From Chrysochromulina tobinii (taxonomy: Eukaryota; Haptophyta; Prymnesiales; Chrysochromulinaceae), in NCBI GenBank assembly GCA_001275005.1, contig JWZX01003408.1, positions 1 through 38,789 of the forward strand: a stretch of 38,789 nt of DNA. The letters run 5' to 3'. The position numbers and the translations under genes were made by a program. The notes below the pieces were generated by a model, which saw only the letters and a program-made list of their open reading frames with translations, made no database searches and was not told the origin of the DNA. This document shows, piece after piece, positions 9,475 to 19,672 of the stretch (the stretch's first letter is position 1; the number at the start of each line of letters is the position of its first letter).

Positions 9475-9885
9475 TCAGATTATGAGGAGAGGGCAGGGCG
9501 GAAGCCAGAGCTTCGGGGTTCGAGGCCAGATGCCGCACTTGAAAATGTTGTTGCCAAACTCATTCTTCACCTTCTTCTCATCACCCTGCTGCCGCTGGAA
9601 CGCCTGCTCACCTGGTGCCAGCAGGACAGGCAGCAGAGCCGTCGCGATGGCCAGGGCACCACCGACCGGAATCACCCACCCAGGCGCATCCACGGCACCG
9701 TAGACACGCTCACCAGTGGTATCGACGATCTCAGCGAGCAGAGTGAGTGGAAATTCGTTCAACACGGCCTTGGGCGTCGTCGTGCGCGTCTGCGTAGTGG
9801 CGCTGCGTGTGGCCGCGGGGAGCGTGAATGCCGATGCGCTCACCGCGAGAAGCACCACCAAGCTCGAGATCAGACGAGACATCAT
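9475..9885 (-). CDS. Small plastid-targeted membrane protein, function unknown
   Basis: The 136-residue frame starts at the ATG at 9885 (a second Met follows at 9882). The signal peptide SRLISSLVVLLAVSASAFTLP ends with the A-S-A-F motif of red-derived complex plastids, followed by a Ser/Thr/Arg-rich transit peptide. The mature part has a strongly hydrophobic segment after DAPGWVIPVGGALAIATALLPV-like residues, then APGEQAFQRQQGDEKK. I do not recognise the family; a single-pass thylakoid or envelope protein is likely. The tail after FGNNIFK (to IFKCGIWPRTPKLW) looks non-coding and might be an intron read through. The gene is head-to-head with the choline-transporter-like gene, only 120 bp apart, so they may share a bidirectional promoter. 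Confidence 0.6.
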   Translation of the reverse strand: MMSRLISSLVVLLAVSASAFTLPAATRSATTQTRTTTPKAVLNEFPLTLLAEIVDTTGERVYGAVDAPGWVIPVGGALAIATALLPVLLAPGEQAFQRQQGDEKKVKNEFGNNIFKCGIWPRTPKLWLPPCPLLII

Positions 9886-10005
9886 GACAGAGAAGGGTGC
9901 CGAAACTTCGCAGGTCGTAAGAAACGTGGGAAATAAGAGCGGCCTGGCCGTTTCGATGTCCAAGTTGTCATCTCGCTCCAAACGTTAGGGGGAAGTGTAT
10001 TCATT
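9886..10005. promoter_or_regulatory. Short divergent promoter between plastid protein and SLC44-like genes
   Basis: The starts of the minus-strand plastid protein (9885) and the plus-strand transporter (10006) are only 120 bp apart. Both start codons are well supported, so this interval must hold the promoters and 5' UTRs for both genes. No TATA-like or other core motif is clear. Confidence 0.45.
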
Positions 10006-12456
10006 ATGAAGAGTGCAGAGGCAAACGGCCATCCAATGCCGGCCGACGGCTCGCGGAGCCGGGTCGCGCCTGAAGATGGGGGTGACAAGGCCGAAGACAA
10101 GGACATCGGGCCCGAAAACGCTCCGAAGGCGCTGCGCCGGAGGCATTGCACGGATTTTTGCTGCCTCATCCTCTTTGTGGCCTTCGCCTTGGGAATGGCT
10201 TATCTCACATACCTCTCGTGCACGGTCGGCGACCCATATTCAATCATGTTCGGAGCCGACTACCTCGGTAACCGGTGTGGCCGCGGCAGAATGTCTCATC
10301 TGCCCAAAACCTTCTATCCGCGGATGGACCAGGACGCGCTCGAGCAGGCCGACGTTGCTGCGGTCCAGCCGTGGAAGGTGGTCTTTTACGGCCTGTGTGT
10401 CGCGTCTTGCCCTTCCGTCCGCGACCCTACCGTATGCTTCGGCGACGCCAGCCGGTGCATGGTGCACGATTACGGTACGGTGGAGCAGTACACTGAGGCG
10501 GGCGGCTCGGCGTTTTACTTCGCCGTCCTGCCCACGATCTCCGTGATGAATAGATGCATACCGACCAGCGGCACCGCAGCGTCGCGCGATCCCGACAAGT
10601 GCGTCTACCCGCCGTGCAACAACGTGACGAATCCGTGGATGGTATGCGACGAACGGTTCCCATCGCTCTGGCTGATCAACTCTGTGGCGGATCAGTTTCG
10701 GTGCGAGGTCAAGTACCAGCACGTCGAAGTGGACCAACTCGCACCTATGCGTCCGTCGCCGCTCACGGATAAGCTCTCTAGCTACATGGGCGCCGGCCAG
10801 CGCCTCGTGGATGCGATCCTCGATGCAAGAGACGTGATCATCGGATATGGCCTAGGCTTACCCGTCTTCCTCGGCCTTGCTTGGCTGCTTCTGCTGCGCT
10901 TCTTGGCAGGCGTGGTCGTTTACTTGGCAATTGTGTGCATCGGCATTGCGCTCTTCGCACTCGCGTTCTACCTCTTTGCCATCTCGGGCGAGCTCGCAGC
11001 CGTCTTAGACCAGCTTGGAAGCCAGCTTGGTGGCATCAACAGCACGCTTGGCAGTAGGTGCGTCAACGCCAGCAGTGGCGACGTGAGAGGGGATTTTGGC
11101 TCGGGCGACGTGAACGGCAGCGGCTTCCCGTCCGACGAGTGTGCGACGGCGAACGCCCTCGCGTCCGCCTTCGCCGCGACAGCCGAGCAAGCGAACCAGG
11201 CCGCTGGGGCCTTGGTGAGGCTCGTGCCCACTGAAGTCAATGAGCTAAGCAATGCCGCCGCCTCCGAGAACCCGATGCTGTACACGATCAGCGCGTGGGT
11301 CGCCCTGACCGTCGCTGTCCTCTACATGGTCGCCATGTGTCTCGCGCGCAAGAAGATCCGCATTGCTGTCGCCCTCATCAAGGAGGCATGCGGCGTGCTG
11401 GCGGACCAGCCCGCTGCGATGGCCTTGCCGCTCGCAGTGCTCGGTGCACAGCTCCCGCTGCTCATATACTTGGTGGTCGGGTTGCTCTTCCTTGGCACGG
11501 CGCACCTCGAGCTCGCCCACTTCACCACGAGCTCCGCTCTGACTGCGCACTCGACCTATTCCCAAGCGCTCGTCATCAACGAGGACTTGCCGGTCACGAT
11601 CGATTTGGGCTCCTACCTATCGGTCCAAAACGGGGCGTACGTCTACTTCCTCTTCGGCATCCTGTGGACGATGGAGACGGTCCGGAACATCGGCTGGACA
11701 ACGCTCTCGGGCGCCTTTTCCGACTGGTACTTTTTCCGGCGCGACGCCAAGCTGCGGTCGCGCGCGCCGCTTGTTCAATCGCTCACGCGCGTGGTGCGCT
11801 ACCACCTGGGCACGATCCTCTTTGGCTCCTTTCTCATCGCGCTCGTGCAGCTCGTGCGCATCCTGCTCGAGCTTGTCGACAGGCAGACGAAAAAGCTGCA
11901 GGAGACGAACGCGGCGCTCAAGTTGGCCATCAAATGCGTCAAGTGCTGCCTGTACTGCTTCGAAAAGTCGCTCAAGTTCATCACCAACTACTGCTACATC
12001 TACGTGGCGCTCCAGGGCTCGAGCTTCTGCAGCGCATGCATCAAAACGTTCGGGCTCATCACCTCTCAGCCCGCGCAGCTCGCGCTCAACACGTTTGTGC
12101 GCGTGGTACTCGGGCTCATCCAGACCGCCGGCATCACCGTCTTCTGTACGTGGATTTGCCACGCGCACCTCGAGCGGCTCGGCAACCCTGAGCCCATGTA
12201 CCCCGCGCTCATCACGGCCCTTGCGGCCTACGTGATCGCGAGCTCGTTTGCACTCGTCTTCTCGTGCGCGCTTGACACGCTCTTTGTGTGCGCTGTGCGT
12301 GATAAGGTCGAGTACAAGGGCGCCTTTATGAGCGATGGGCTGTATAGCGCCTTCGGCTTTGACAAAGCCGAGCGCAAGGCGGACCGCTCCGAGCGCAAGG
12401 CGCGTCGTGCCGAGAGACACCAGGCGAAACGCGCGGCAGCCCAGTCGGAGTCGTAG
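10006..12456 (+). CDS. Choline transporter-like protein (SLC44/CTL family)
   Basis: A single uninterrupted 816-residue frame. The N-terminal CTDFCCLILFVAFALGMAYL is the first membrane helix, followed by the family's GDPYSIMFGADYLGNRCG block. A long cysteine-rich extracellular loop lies between helices 1 and 2 (around residues 70-275, for example PWKVVFYGLCVASCP). About eight or nine further hydrophobic helices follow, with the conserved region ISAWVAL...YMVAMCLARKKI and a later FCSACIKTFGLI. The C-terminus is strongly basic and charged (KAERKADRSERKARR). CTL proteins move choline, ethanolamine or related amines across the plasma membrane or organelle membranes, feeding phospholipid synthesis; the true substrate here is not shown. 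No intron is present. Confidence 0.9.
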   Translation: MKSAEANGHPMPADGSRSRVAPEDGGDKAEDKDIGPENAPKALRRRHCTDFCCLILFVAFALGMAYLTYLSCTVGDPYSIMFGADYLGNRCGRGRMSHLPKTFYPRMDQDALEQADVAAVQPWKVVFYGLCVASCPSVRDPTVCFGDASRCMVHDYGTVEQYTEAGGSAFYFAVLPTISVMNRCIPTSGTAASRDPDKCVYPPCNNVTNPWMVCDERFPSLWLINSVADQFRCEVKYQHVEVDQLAPMRPSPLTDKLSSYMGAGQRLVDAILDARDVIIGYGLGLPVFLGLAWLLLLRFLAGVVVYLAIVCIGIALFALAFYLFAISGELAAVLDQLGSQLGGINSTLGSRCVNASSGDVRGDFGSGDVNGSGFPSDECATANALASAFAATAEQANQAAGALVRLVPTEVNELSNAAASENPMLYTISAWVALTVAVLYMVAMCLARKKIRIAVALIKEACGVLADQPAAMALPLAVLGAQLPLLIYLVVGLLFLGTAHLELAHFTTSSALTAHSTYSQALVINEDLPVTIDLGSYLSVQNGAYVYFLFGILWTMETVRNIGWTTLSGAFSDWYFFRRDAKLRSRAPLVQSLTRVVRYHLGTILFGSFLIALVQLVRILLELVDRQTKKLQETNAALKLAIKCVKCCLYCFEKSLKFITNYCYIYVALQGSSFCSACIKTFGLITSQPAQLALNTFVRVVLGLIQTAGITVFCTWICHAHLERLGNPEPMYPALITALAAYVIASSFALVFSCALDTLFVCAVRDKVEYKGAFMSDGLYSAFGFDKAERKADRSERKARRAERHQAKRAAAQSES

Positions 12457-12576
12457 GATTCTCCTCCTGGCGGGACTCAGTTGTTCTCAATTGCCTCCTG
12501 AACTTGTACCTGTCCTAGCATAGGCTCTGTCATCAATCAGAACTATTTTGACGAATCTTGGCACTTTGTTTCTTGC

Positions 12577-15500
12577 ATGTGTGTGAAATCGCGAATTCAA
12601 ATGGAGGAGACGAATCGAATGGAGAAGAGAAACTCTCCCGTGCTGCTCGCCCGTTCGCTGGCGGCCAGCAAGGCGACTCGCGAGGCTCTCGCGCCGCTCT
12701 CCACGGACAATCTCTTGCACCTCGACGATCTCTCCGAACAGAGCATCGTTGCGTCTCTCGCCTCGCGCTTCACTGAGAAGAACCGGGTGTACACACGAGC
12801 GGGCACGATCACGCTCGCATTGAACCCGTACTGTTGGTCGCCGACCCTGTATAGTACCGACGTCATGAAGCGCTACCGCGCACGTGCCACGGGCAGTGAG
12901 AGCGGCGCCGATCCTCTGCCGCCCCATCTTTACGAGGCTGCTGCCAGCGCGCATGCAGCAATGGAGCGCGCAGCCGCTGGAACGCGGCATACCATCGTCA
13001 TCTCGGGTGAGAGTGGTGCGGGCAAGACGGAGGCGACCAAGATCATCCTCACGTATCTCGTCGCTGCGTCAGGCGATTTAGTGGATCTCGATGCGCGTGC
13101 CGCCATACTGCGCGAGCGTGTGCTGCAGGCCAACCCTCTGCTCGAGGCTTTCGGCAACGCGCGCACACTGCGCAACGACAACTCGTCGCGCTTCGGGAAG
13201 CTCATCGAGATCAGCTTCGCCGGCGGCAGTGGCTCGCGCATCGCCGGCGCACGCATCATAAACTACCTGCTTGAGCGAACCCGCATCTCGACGCCTCCGC
13301 GAGGCGAGCGTAACTTCCACATCCTGTACCAGCTCCTCGCGGCCAGTCCACGGCTGCCACCGGCGCTGCAGCAGGCACTTCCGTGGAAAGAGCCGAAGGA
13401 CCTGACCTATCTTTCCAGTGATCCGAGCGGCTGGGGGGGCGCCGAGGTGAGCGCGGCCGTCATCACCTTTGGCAACACCTCGACGTGCCTCGATGTCATC
13501 GGCGTGGCTGCCGAGGCGCGCGAGCAGCTATGGCTGATCCTCAGCGCCGTCCTCCATCTGGGTAACCTCACCTTTGCAACCAAAAAGGCGGCTGCCAGCG
13601 GCCAAGGCAGCCCCAGTGTGAGCGGCGAAGGATGCGCACCAAACGACGAGGACGCCTCGTCGACACTCGCCGCCCTGCTCAGCGTGACGCCCGCCGCTCT
13701 CTCAACGGCCATCTGCCGTCGCCGGCTGGCTGTGCGCAACCAGAACGTCGTGCTCAAGGAGCAGAGCATCCAGCAGGCGCACGACTCTCGTGACGCCCTA
13801 GCGAGGGCGCTGTACAACGGCGTGTTCGAGTGGCTCGTCGAGCAGCTCAATTCGACCATCAGGGGCGGCGGCGAGCCCTGCACCGCCCCGACGAGCGAGC
13901 CACGACGGAGCTGCGTGGCGGTGCTCGACATCTACGGGTTCGAGTCGCTCGGCACCAACTCGTTCGAGCAGCTCCTGATCAACTACGCAAACGAGAAGCT
14001 GCAGCACCTCTTCAACTTGCACATCTTCGAGCTCGAACAGAAAGAGTACTTGCGCGAGGGAATCGAGTGGAAGGAGATCGAATGGGTGGACAACCAACCG
14101 ACCCTCGAGCTCATCGAGGGGCGGCCCCGCGGCGTTCCGGGGATTCTTGCGAGCCTCGACGATGCCACGTGGCGTACGGGCGGCGAGGAGGCCGACACCC
14201 AGATGCTTCAGCAGCTCCACACCGCCTTCGCCTCAAAGCTGGGCCACCCAAGCTACGTGCGCCCCAAGCTGCATTCGGCCACGTCGTTCGCCCTCGTGCA
14301 CTACGCTGGCGAGGTGTGCTACGACGTGCGCGGCTTCTCGCGCAAGAATTTTGAGAGCCTCGGGCCCGACGTGCAGGAGCTCCTCGCCGAGGCAACCAAC
14401 CCGTGGCTGAAGGCCAACCTGCACCTCGTCCTCGGCGGCTTCCCAGAGGCTGCGGCCGCCGTCCCGACGACTGCTGCGGCCGAGCACGTCATTCGGCGGA
14501 GCCCGTCGTTCGCGCGCAAACGCAAGGGGAAGCTGCGCCAGGAATCTGTGGGCGAGCAGTTCCGCACGCAGCTGCACGAGCTCATCGAGGCCATCGCCGC
14601 GCCGGAGTCGGGCGCGTTGCAGGATGCAGCGCCCTATGAGGAACGTCCCGCAAGGAACTCTTGTGCATACGTGCGGTGCATCAAGAGCAACAGTGAGCGC
14701 AAGCCGTGGGTGCTCGACGAGGCCTCGTGCACGCTGCAGCTGCGCTGTGCGGGCATGATGGAGGCTGTGCGCATCCGCAAGGAGTCGTTCGCGTACCGGC
14801 TGTCCATTCGCGACTTCCTGTTTCGCTTCACCCCGCTCATCCGTCACCCGCGCTCGTCGTCCCTGAATGTCCCGACCGAGGCGGGCGCGGAGGAGCTCGC
14901 TGAGAGGTCGCGCTTGGTGGCCGATGAGCTCGCGTACACGCTCGGGCAGCCACAGGCGCTGTGGCAGGTGGGGCACACCAAGGTCTTCCTGCGTCAGCCG
15001 CTCGCTCGTTCGGTCGAGCGGTGGGCGATTTTGTACAAGCACGCCATGTGCCGCGCCTTGCAACGGGCAGCACGGGCCTACATGGCACGGTCCCGGGGCG
15101 CCGCTGCAAGCACCCTGCAGACGGGGTGGCGCCTCGGTCGGGCTGTGGTCGCGGGGCGCGAGCATCGCATCCGCGCACGCACGAGCCAGCGCGCGTTTGA
15201 GTACTGGGCCCGGGAGGCGAAGCGACTGGCTGCGGAGAAGGTGGTGGCAATGCGGCTGGCGGCCGAAGCAGCTGCAGCGGAGGCAGAGCGACTGGCGGTG
15301 GAGAGGACGGAGGCCGAACGACTGACGCAGGCCGAACGACTGGCGGAGGCCGAACGACTGGTGGCCGTCAGGGCGGAGGAGGAACATGCTGCTGCGGAGA
15401 AAGCTTATGCTGAGCAACCGGCGGCGGAGACAGCCACAGCATGCCTCCCCGCGATCTTGCCGCTCTCCATGCTGCCCACTGGCAGCCTGTCGGCGGCCAC

Positions 15501-17344
15501 AGCTGCGGGCGCCAACGCAGCGGCTGCGCCTCTCCCGCCAGCGCCAGCGATCGGGCGGACGGTCGGGCAGCTCCAGCCCCCCAAGGCCGTGTGCGTCGAG
15601 ACCACGACCACCATCGTCGACGCGGCGCAGCGCATGCTGGACGGTCGCGCCGATGCGCTCCTCGTGCCTCGCGACTCGACAGCTGGAGGCGTGTCCTTCG
15701 GTGATGCGCTACGGGATCCTGACGGCTACTGACATCGCTCGCAAGGTGATCGCGGTGGGGCTGGATCCTCGCACGTGCCGTGCTGCGGACGTCATGACGG
15801 CCAATCCGCACGTAGTGACGACGTCCGACCCCGCGGCGAATGCATTCACTCTCATGACAGCACACCGCTTCCGCCACCTACCAGTGGATGTGCCGGGCGG
15901 CGCGCCGGCGCTCCTCGACATGAAGCGCTGCCTCTTTGACGTGCTCGTGCTCGCCGAACGGGCGCAGGCTGCGGGCGAGGCGCTGCTCGATGCGGTGAGC
16001 CGCGGCGCTGGAGCTTCGAACGTCGACGTGCTGGCGCCGGCGCTTCGCTCGTTGCTCGCCCCTAGCCTGGGTAGCCTCGCCGTGCAACCGCCGGCCGTCA
16101 TTCCATATCATGCGACCGTACGTGATGCGGCGACCGCTTTGAGCCTGCCGGGCGTTACGGCCGTGCTCGTCGAGCGCGGCGCCGCCGCAGTCGCCGCGGA
16201 CGGCGTGCGGTACGAGCTGCTCACGCCGCGTACCCTACTGCCCTCGGTGATCAGCGACGCTCAGCTGGATGCTGTGGTGCTCGGTGCCGCGACGGTGAGC
16301 AGCGTATGCATTGGCGAGGGGCCATTCATCACTTCAGCGGATTGCTCGGTCATCGATGCGCTCCACTCGCTGCAGGCGGAACGTTGTAGCCATGTGTTGC
16401 TCCTCGATCCAAGCACGCAGCAACCCACGTGCCTCCTCGACGTGCTCCAGCTGGTGCAGGCGAGTGTCGCTCACGTCGAGCGCTCAGCTGACGCGCAGCA
16501 GCTGCACGCGTTCTGGGGCGCCGCGGCCGCGCTCGATGAAAGCTCCGCCGCCCACCGCCCACCAGGCTCGGTGGTCGCGACCGAGGACGATGAGGGCTCG
16601 GTCATCGGCAGCCTTGGTGCCTTCGGCAGCCCTGTCAAGTGGGGACGGCGCGAGAGGGAGGGGGATTACGACAGCATGCACATCCGGCCCGAGGACTCGA
16701 TCTCGATGGTCTGCGGCCGCTCGCCACTCAAATCGCCCGATGGCCGAGTGGCTGCTCGGCCGCTCGCCGCCCTGCCGCGCCGCATCGTCCGGGCCGCGTC
16801 GTTTGAGAGCCCCAAGTCGAGGCGCGTGGGCATGCTCCTCATCAAGCTGCAGGACGAGCAAGGTCATTTCTACCGGGTGCACTGCACGCCCGCCGAGGGG
16901 TGGCCACCACTCCAAGCCGCGCTTGCCGCCAAGCTCGAAGGTCACGTCGACGATCTGCGCGGCATCGTGTACACGGACGATGACGGCGATCGAATCGTGG
17001 TGGACTCGGACGAGGCTCTCCTCGAAGCAGCGAACCATGTGTTGGCAAAGGGCCTAGATCGGCTGCAGGTGACGCCCGTCACGGGCCCTATCGACCTTCT
17101 CTCGCCAACGGGCAAGACGGTCATCGCGGCCGGGCAACCTGCCAACGCGCGCCGTGCGCCGCCGACCGAGCAGCCATCCACGTTGGATGGCAACGCTTCG
17201 GTTCTGCCGAGCCCGATGCGCCAGCGGAGACTCGAGGAAGAGAAGCTGTCGGCTGTGAGTGCCTTCCTCGGAGGCCTTGTGGCCGCCAGCAGCCTTGCGG
17301 TGGTCTCGGGGCTCGTACTTGCTGCTAAGGCGGCGAAGCGATGA
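12577..17344 (+). CDS. Myosin fused to CBS repeats, PB1 domain and C-terminal membrane anchor (apparent frameshift)
   Basis: Two frames overlap: 12577-15732 (motor and neck) and one starting near 15690 that runs to 17344. Domains in order: myosin motor with P-loop GESGAGKTEATK (residues 144-155), switch I NDNSSRFGK (~200) and switch II DIYGFES (~451); one or two IQ-like segments (~820-860); an Ala/Glu-rich coiled coil with repeated AERL (~868-948); then CBS motifs that begin TTTIVDAAQRML in the first frame and continue RYGILTATDIARKVI in the second. Two CBS pairs are followed by a PB1 domain (DDDGDRIVVDSDEALLEA OPCA motif) and a C-terminal hydrophobic stretch (LSAVSAFLGGLVAASS). Plant CBSCBSPB proteins have the same four-CBS plus PB1 layout. 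Moving from the first frame to the second requires skipping one base (or missing two). Start alternatives lie at 12601 and 12619. The motor would move on actin; CBS pairs usually bind adenosyl nucleotides and PB1 binds other PB1 or OPCA partners. Confidence 0.85.
15690..15732 (+). other. Frameshift zone inside the first CBS motif
   Basis: The first frame keeps CBS homology to about ADALLVPRDS and then hits TGA at 15730-15732. The second frame shows CBS homology from about RYGILTATD (15706 onward). They differ by +1 (one extra base, or two missing). No GT-AG pair of usable length lies between them; the only candidate intron would be 19 nt. A sequencing or assembly indel is the simplest cause. 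A genuine pseudogene break or a programmed shift is possible but less likely. Confidence 0.6.
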
Positions 17345-17719
17345 GCGAGGAGCTCTCGTTTTCGTGGGCAGGGGAGGGGTGTGCGCGGCGGCCGTGGAGG
17401 CCTAGAGCGATGCATGAATGTTGGTGCATTGTGACGATTCGTTGGCGGCTTGGGGCGAGCCGATAGGCGACGTGGGCGATGTCGTTGCGCGATGTGGTGA
17501 TGCTCTGGTACCTTAAGTGTACTTTGATTGGTGGAGTGCGGAGGGAGATCCGTAAAAATGGTTCGATTCATCGCGTTTCAATACGAGCGTACGCACGGAA
17601 CAGGAAGACTGACACCTGGGACATGTGCCGCGTGACGAGGCGCTTACGACGACGCGCGTGAACAGCATGGCCGAAGCTTCCTCCTTGGAGGGCTTTCGTG
17701 GCTGAGGCCGACCACCTTC
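17345..17719. other. Intergenic region between myosin and REV1
   Basis: It holds the 3' UTR of the myosin gene and the promoter of REV1, both on the plus strand. A short ATGGCCGAAGCTTCC segment at about 17668 resembles the REV1 start context but stops within 15 codons. No RNA gene is visible. Confidence 0.45.
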
Positions 17720-19672
17720 ATGGCCGAGGCCACCTTCAGCGCCTCGCGCCTCGCAGCCGCCCGGCGCGTGGCTACGGAGGCACGCCGCGGTATGCCGCAG
17801 CTTCAGGGGCCGCACCGCACGTCGCGAGAGAATGACAACTTCATGTCGGAGTTCATGGGCGCCTCACGCCTACACTACATTGGCAGCTGGAAGGATCGCT
17901 ACCAACGCATTCTTGAGACAATGCCGCCGCCGCCGCCACTGGTTCAGTTGGCACCGGGGCGCACTCGGGTGATTGCGCACATCGACATGGACTGCTTCTT
18001 TGCCTCGGTCGCCGTAGCGGGCCGGCCGGAACTCGAGGGCCTTCCGGTCGCTGTCGCCTGGTCCGATGGCAATGCCGAGATCGCGTCTGCCAATTACGCA
18101 GCGCGGGCCTTTGGTGTGCGCAACGGCATGTGGGGCAGTCAAGCGAAAGAGCTCTGTCCGTCACTTATCACGATGCCATACGAGTTCGAACGCTACGAGG
18201 AGATTGCGGAGGTCATGTATCGCGCCGTCTTCGCCGTCACGCCGCATGTGATGGGCGTGTCAGTCGACGAGTGCTATGCCGACTTGTCCGCACTTGGAAG
18301 CCCCGAAGCCACCGCGGCCACCCTGCGTGAAACCATCCGTACCCAGACGGGCTGCGTCGCCAGCATCGGCATCGGCCCCAACCGACTGCTCGCCCGCGTT
18401 GCCACCAAGCGTGCCAAGCCCGACGGCCTCCACGCGCTGCACTCCGTCGCCGAAGGGCGCACGCTGCTCACGGACGAGTCTGTGAGAGAGCTTCCTGGCG
18501 TTGGCTATCACATTGCGCAGAAGCTCGAGGCGATCGGCGTGAGAACGTGTGGCGAGTTGCGCGCGGCCGATGCCGGCCGCATTCGTGACGCCCTAGGCCC
18601 CAAAGTGAGCGCCACGCTACGCGGATACGCCGACGCCACCGACAACCGACAGTGGGAAGCCCGGCCAACTCGCAAGTCGATTGGCGCGCAGTCGAGCTGG
18701 GGCGTGCGCTTTGCCACCGCCGAGGAGGCGGAATCGTTTGGCCGGCAGCTGGGTGAGGAGGTGGGCTCGAGGCTCGCTGCGCACGGGTATCGCGGCAAGC
18801 ACCTTACACTCAAGCTGTGGCGCGCCATGGAGGGCGCCGAGTCCACAGGCCCACGAAAAGGGTCGATGGGCCACGGGATGTGTGACCACATCTCGCGCTC
18901 CATCACACTACCCTCTGCTACCAACGACAAGGCACTGATTGCCCGGGAAGTTACCAAGATGCTCCGCGAGGTGAGCATCGAGCCGAGCAAGCTACGGGGC
19001 ATGGGCGTGTCCGTTGGCACGCTCAGCAGCGCGGCGGCAGGCTCTGGCGCTGGAGGCGGCAGTGGAAGCAGCCGAGCGCTGCCGGCTCGCGTTGCCGCCG
19101 CGCCGCCAGCCACTAAGTTCTCGCCAGAGAAGGTCCCGGCATGGTACAAGGGCGTGAGCGGCAAGGCACCAGCCGAGGCACCCGCAAGCAAACCCCGCAG
19201 CGGTGATTTGGGGCAGATGATGGCAAGGATGACCAAGGAGACGGGCGGTATTCGCCCAAGCAAGCGCGTGCGGACTGACGAGCCTCAAACCGCTGAACCA
19301 CCGACGCGCAGGCTCGGCAAGGCGAGTGAGTCCGAGCTTCAGATGGCTTTGGCTGCAATGAAAGAGACGCTGAGATTGGCATATGCGACTGCCATGCTGC
19401 CGACGGGTGCCCGTGGCGCGTGTAACGGGAGCGAAGCGGCACAGCTGCTGCTGGCTGGGCTCTGCAACGAACTCAACTGGGCTGCCGCAGATGGCTGTGA
19501 AGAGGTGGCGGATGAAGGAGCTCAGATGCTCATTCAGTTCGGGCGCGACCTGGGCCTATCGAGTCTCATGTTCGCGGCGCATGACTCGGACCTCACCTCA
19601 GGGCTGGATCCAGAGCGGGTGACTGCGTGGCTCGGGGCGTGCGATCGCGTGGAGCAGCAATGCCAAAAGTGA
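17720..19672 (+). CDS. REV1: REV1, Y-family deoxycytidyl transferase for translesion synthesis
   Basis: A single 650-residue frame. Residues ~40-57 hold NFMSEFMGASRLHYIGSW, the REV1 N-digit; its Arg belongs to the residue that pairs with incoming dCTP in yeast and human REV1. The palm follows: HIDMDCFFAS (metal Asp at about residues 89 and 91), NAEIASANYAARAFGVRNGM, and SVDECYADLS (D183, E184). The fingers, thumb helices (LPGVGYHIAQKLEAIGVRT) and little finger (KSIGAQSSWGVRF) complete the polymerase core. The C-terminal ~120 residues are helical and could be the REV1 C-terminal interaction domain, but I cannot show it. The usual N-terminal BRCT domain is absent from this frame, and no exon encoding one is visible upstream. 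Pol kappa is a less good fit because of the SRLH and AEIAS blocks. It inserts dCMP opposite damaged guanines and abasic sites in the nucleus. Confidence 0.9.
   Translation: MAEATFSASRLAAARRVATEARRGMPQLQGPHRTSRENDNFMSEFMGASRLHYIGSWKDRYQRILETMPPPPPLVQLAPGRTRVIAHIDMDCFFASVAVAGRPELEGLPVAVAWSDGNAEIASANYAARAFGVRNGMWGSQAKELCPSLITMPYEFERYEEIAEVMYRAVFAVTPHVMGVSVDECYADLSALGSPEATAATLRETIRTQTGCVASIGIGPNRLLARVATKRAKPDGLHALHSVAEGRTLLTDESVRELPGVGYHIAQKLEAIGVRTCGELRAADAGRIRDALGPKVSATLRGYADATDNRQWEARPTRKSIGAQSSWGVRFATAEEAESFGRQLGEEVGSRLAAHGYRGKHLTLKLWRAMEGAESTGPRKGSMGHGMCDHISRSITLPSATNDKALIAREVTKMLREVSIEPSKLRGMGVSVGTLSSAAAGSGAGGGSGSSRALPARVAAAPPATKFSPEKVPAWYKGVSGKAPAEAPASKPRSGDLGQMMARMTKETGGIRPSKRVRTDEPQTAEPPTRRLGKASESELQMALAAMKETLRLAYATAMLPTGARGACNGSEAAQLLLAGLCNELNWAAADGCEEVADEGAQMLIQFGRDLGLSSLMFAAHDSDLTSGLDPERVTAWLGACDRVEQQCQK

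Noticed and set aside
10006-10060. Possible signal peptide on the SLC44-like protein
   Set aside because: The N-terminus is hydrophilic and charged; the first hydrophobic stretch near residue 46 is the first membrane helix of the family.
15405-15700. Alternative start of the CBS-PB1 protein at about 15386 as a separate gene
   Set aside because: The frame before about 15690 is Arg/Pro-rich noise while the overlapping frame holds the start of the first CBS motif, so a fused protein explains the data better.
17550-17580. GGTTCGATTC resembling a tRNA B box
   Set aside because: Only three stem pairs are possible, and there is no A box, so a tRNA is not supported.
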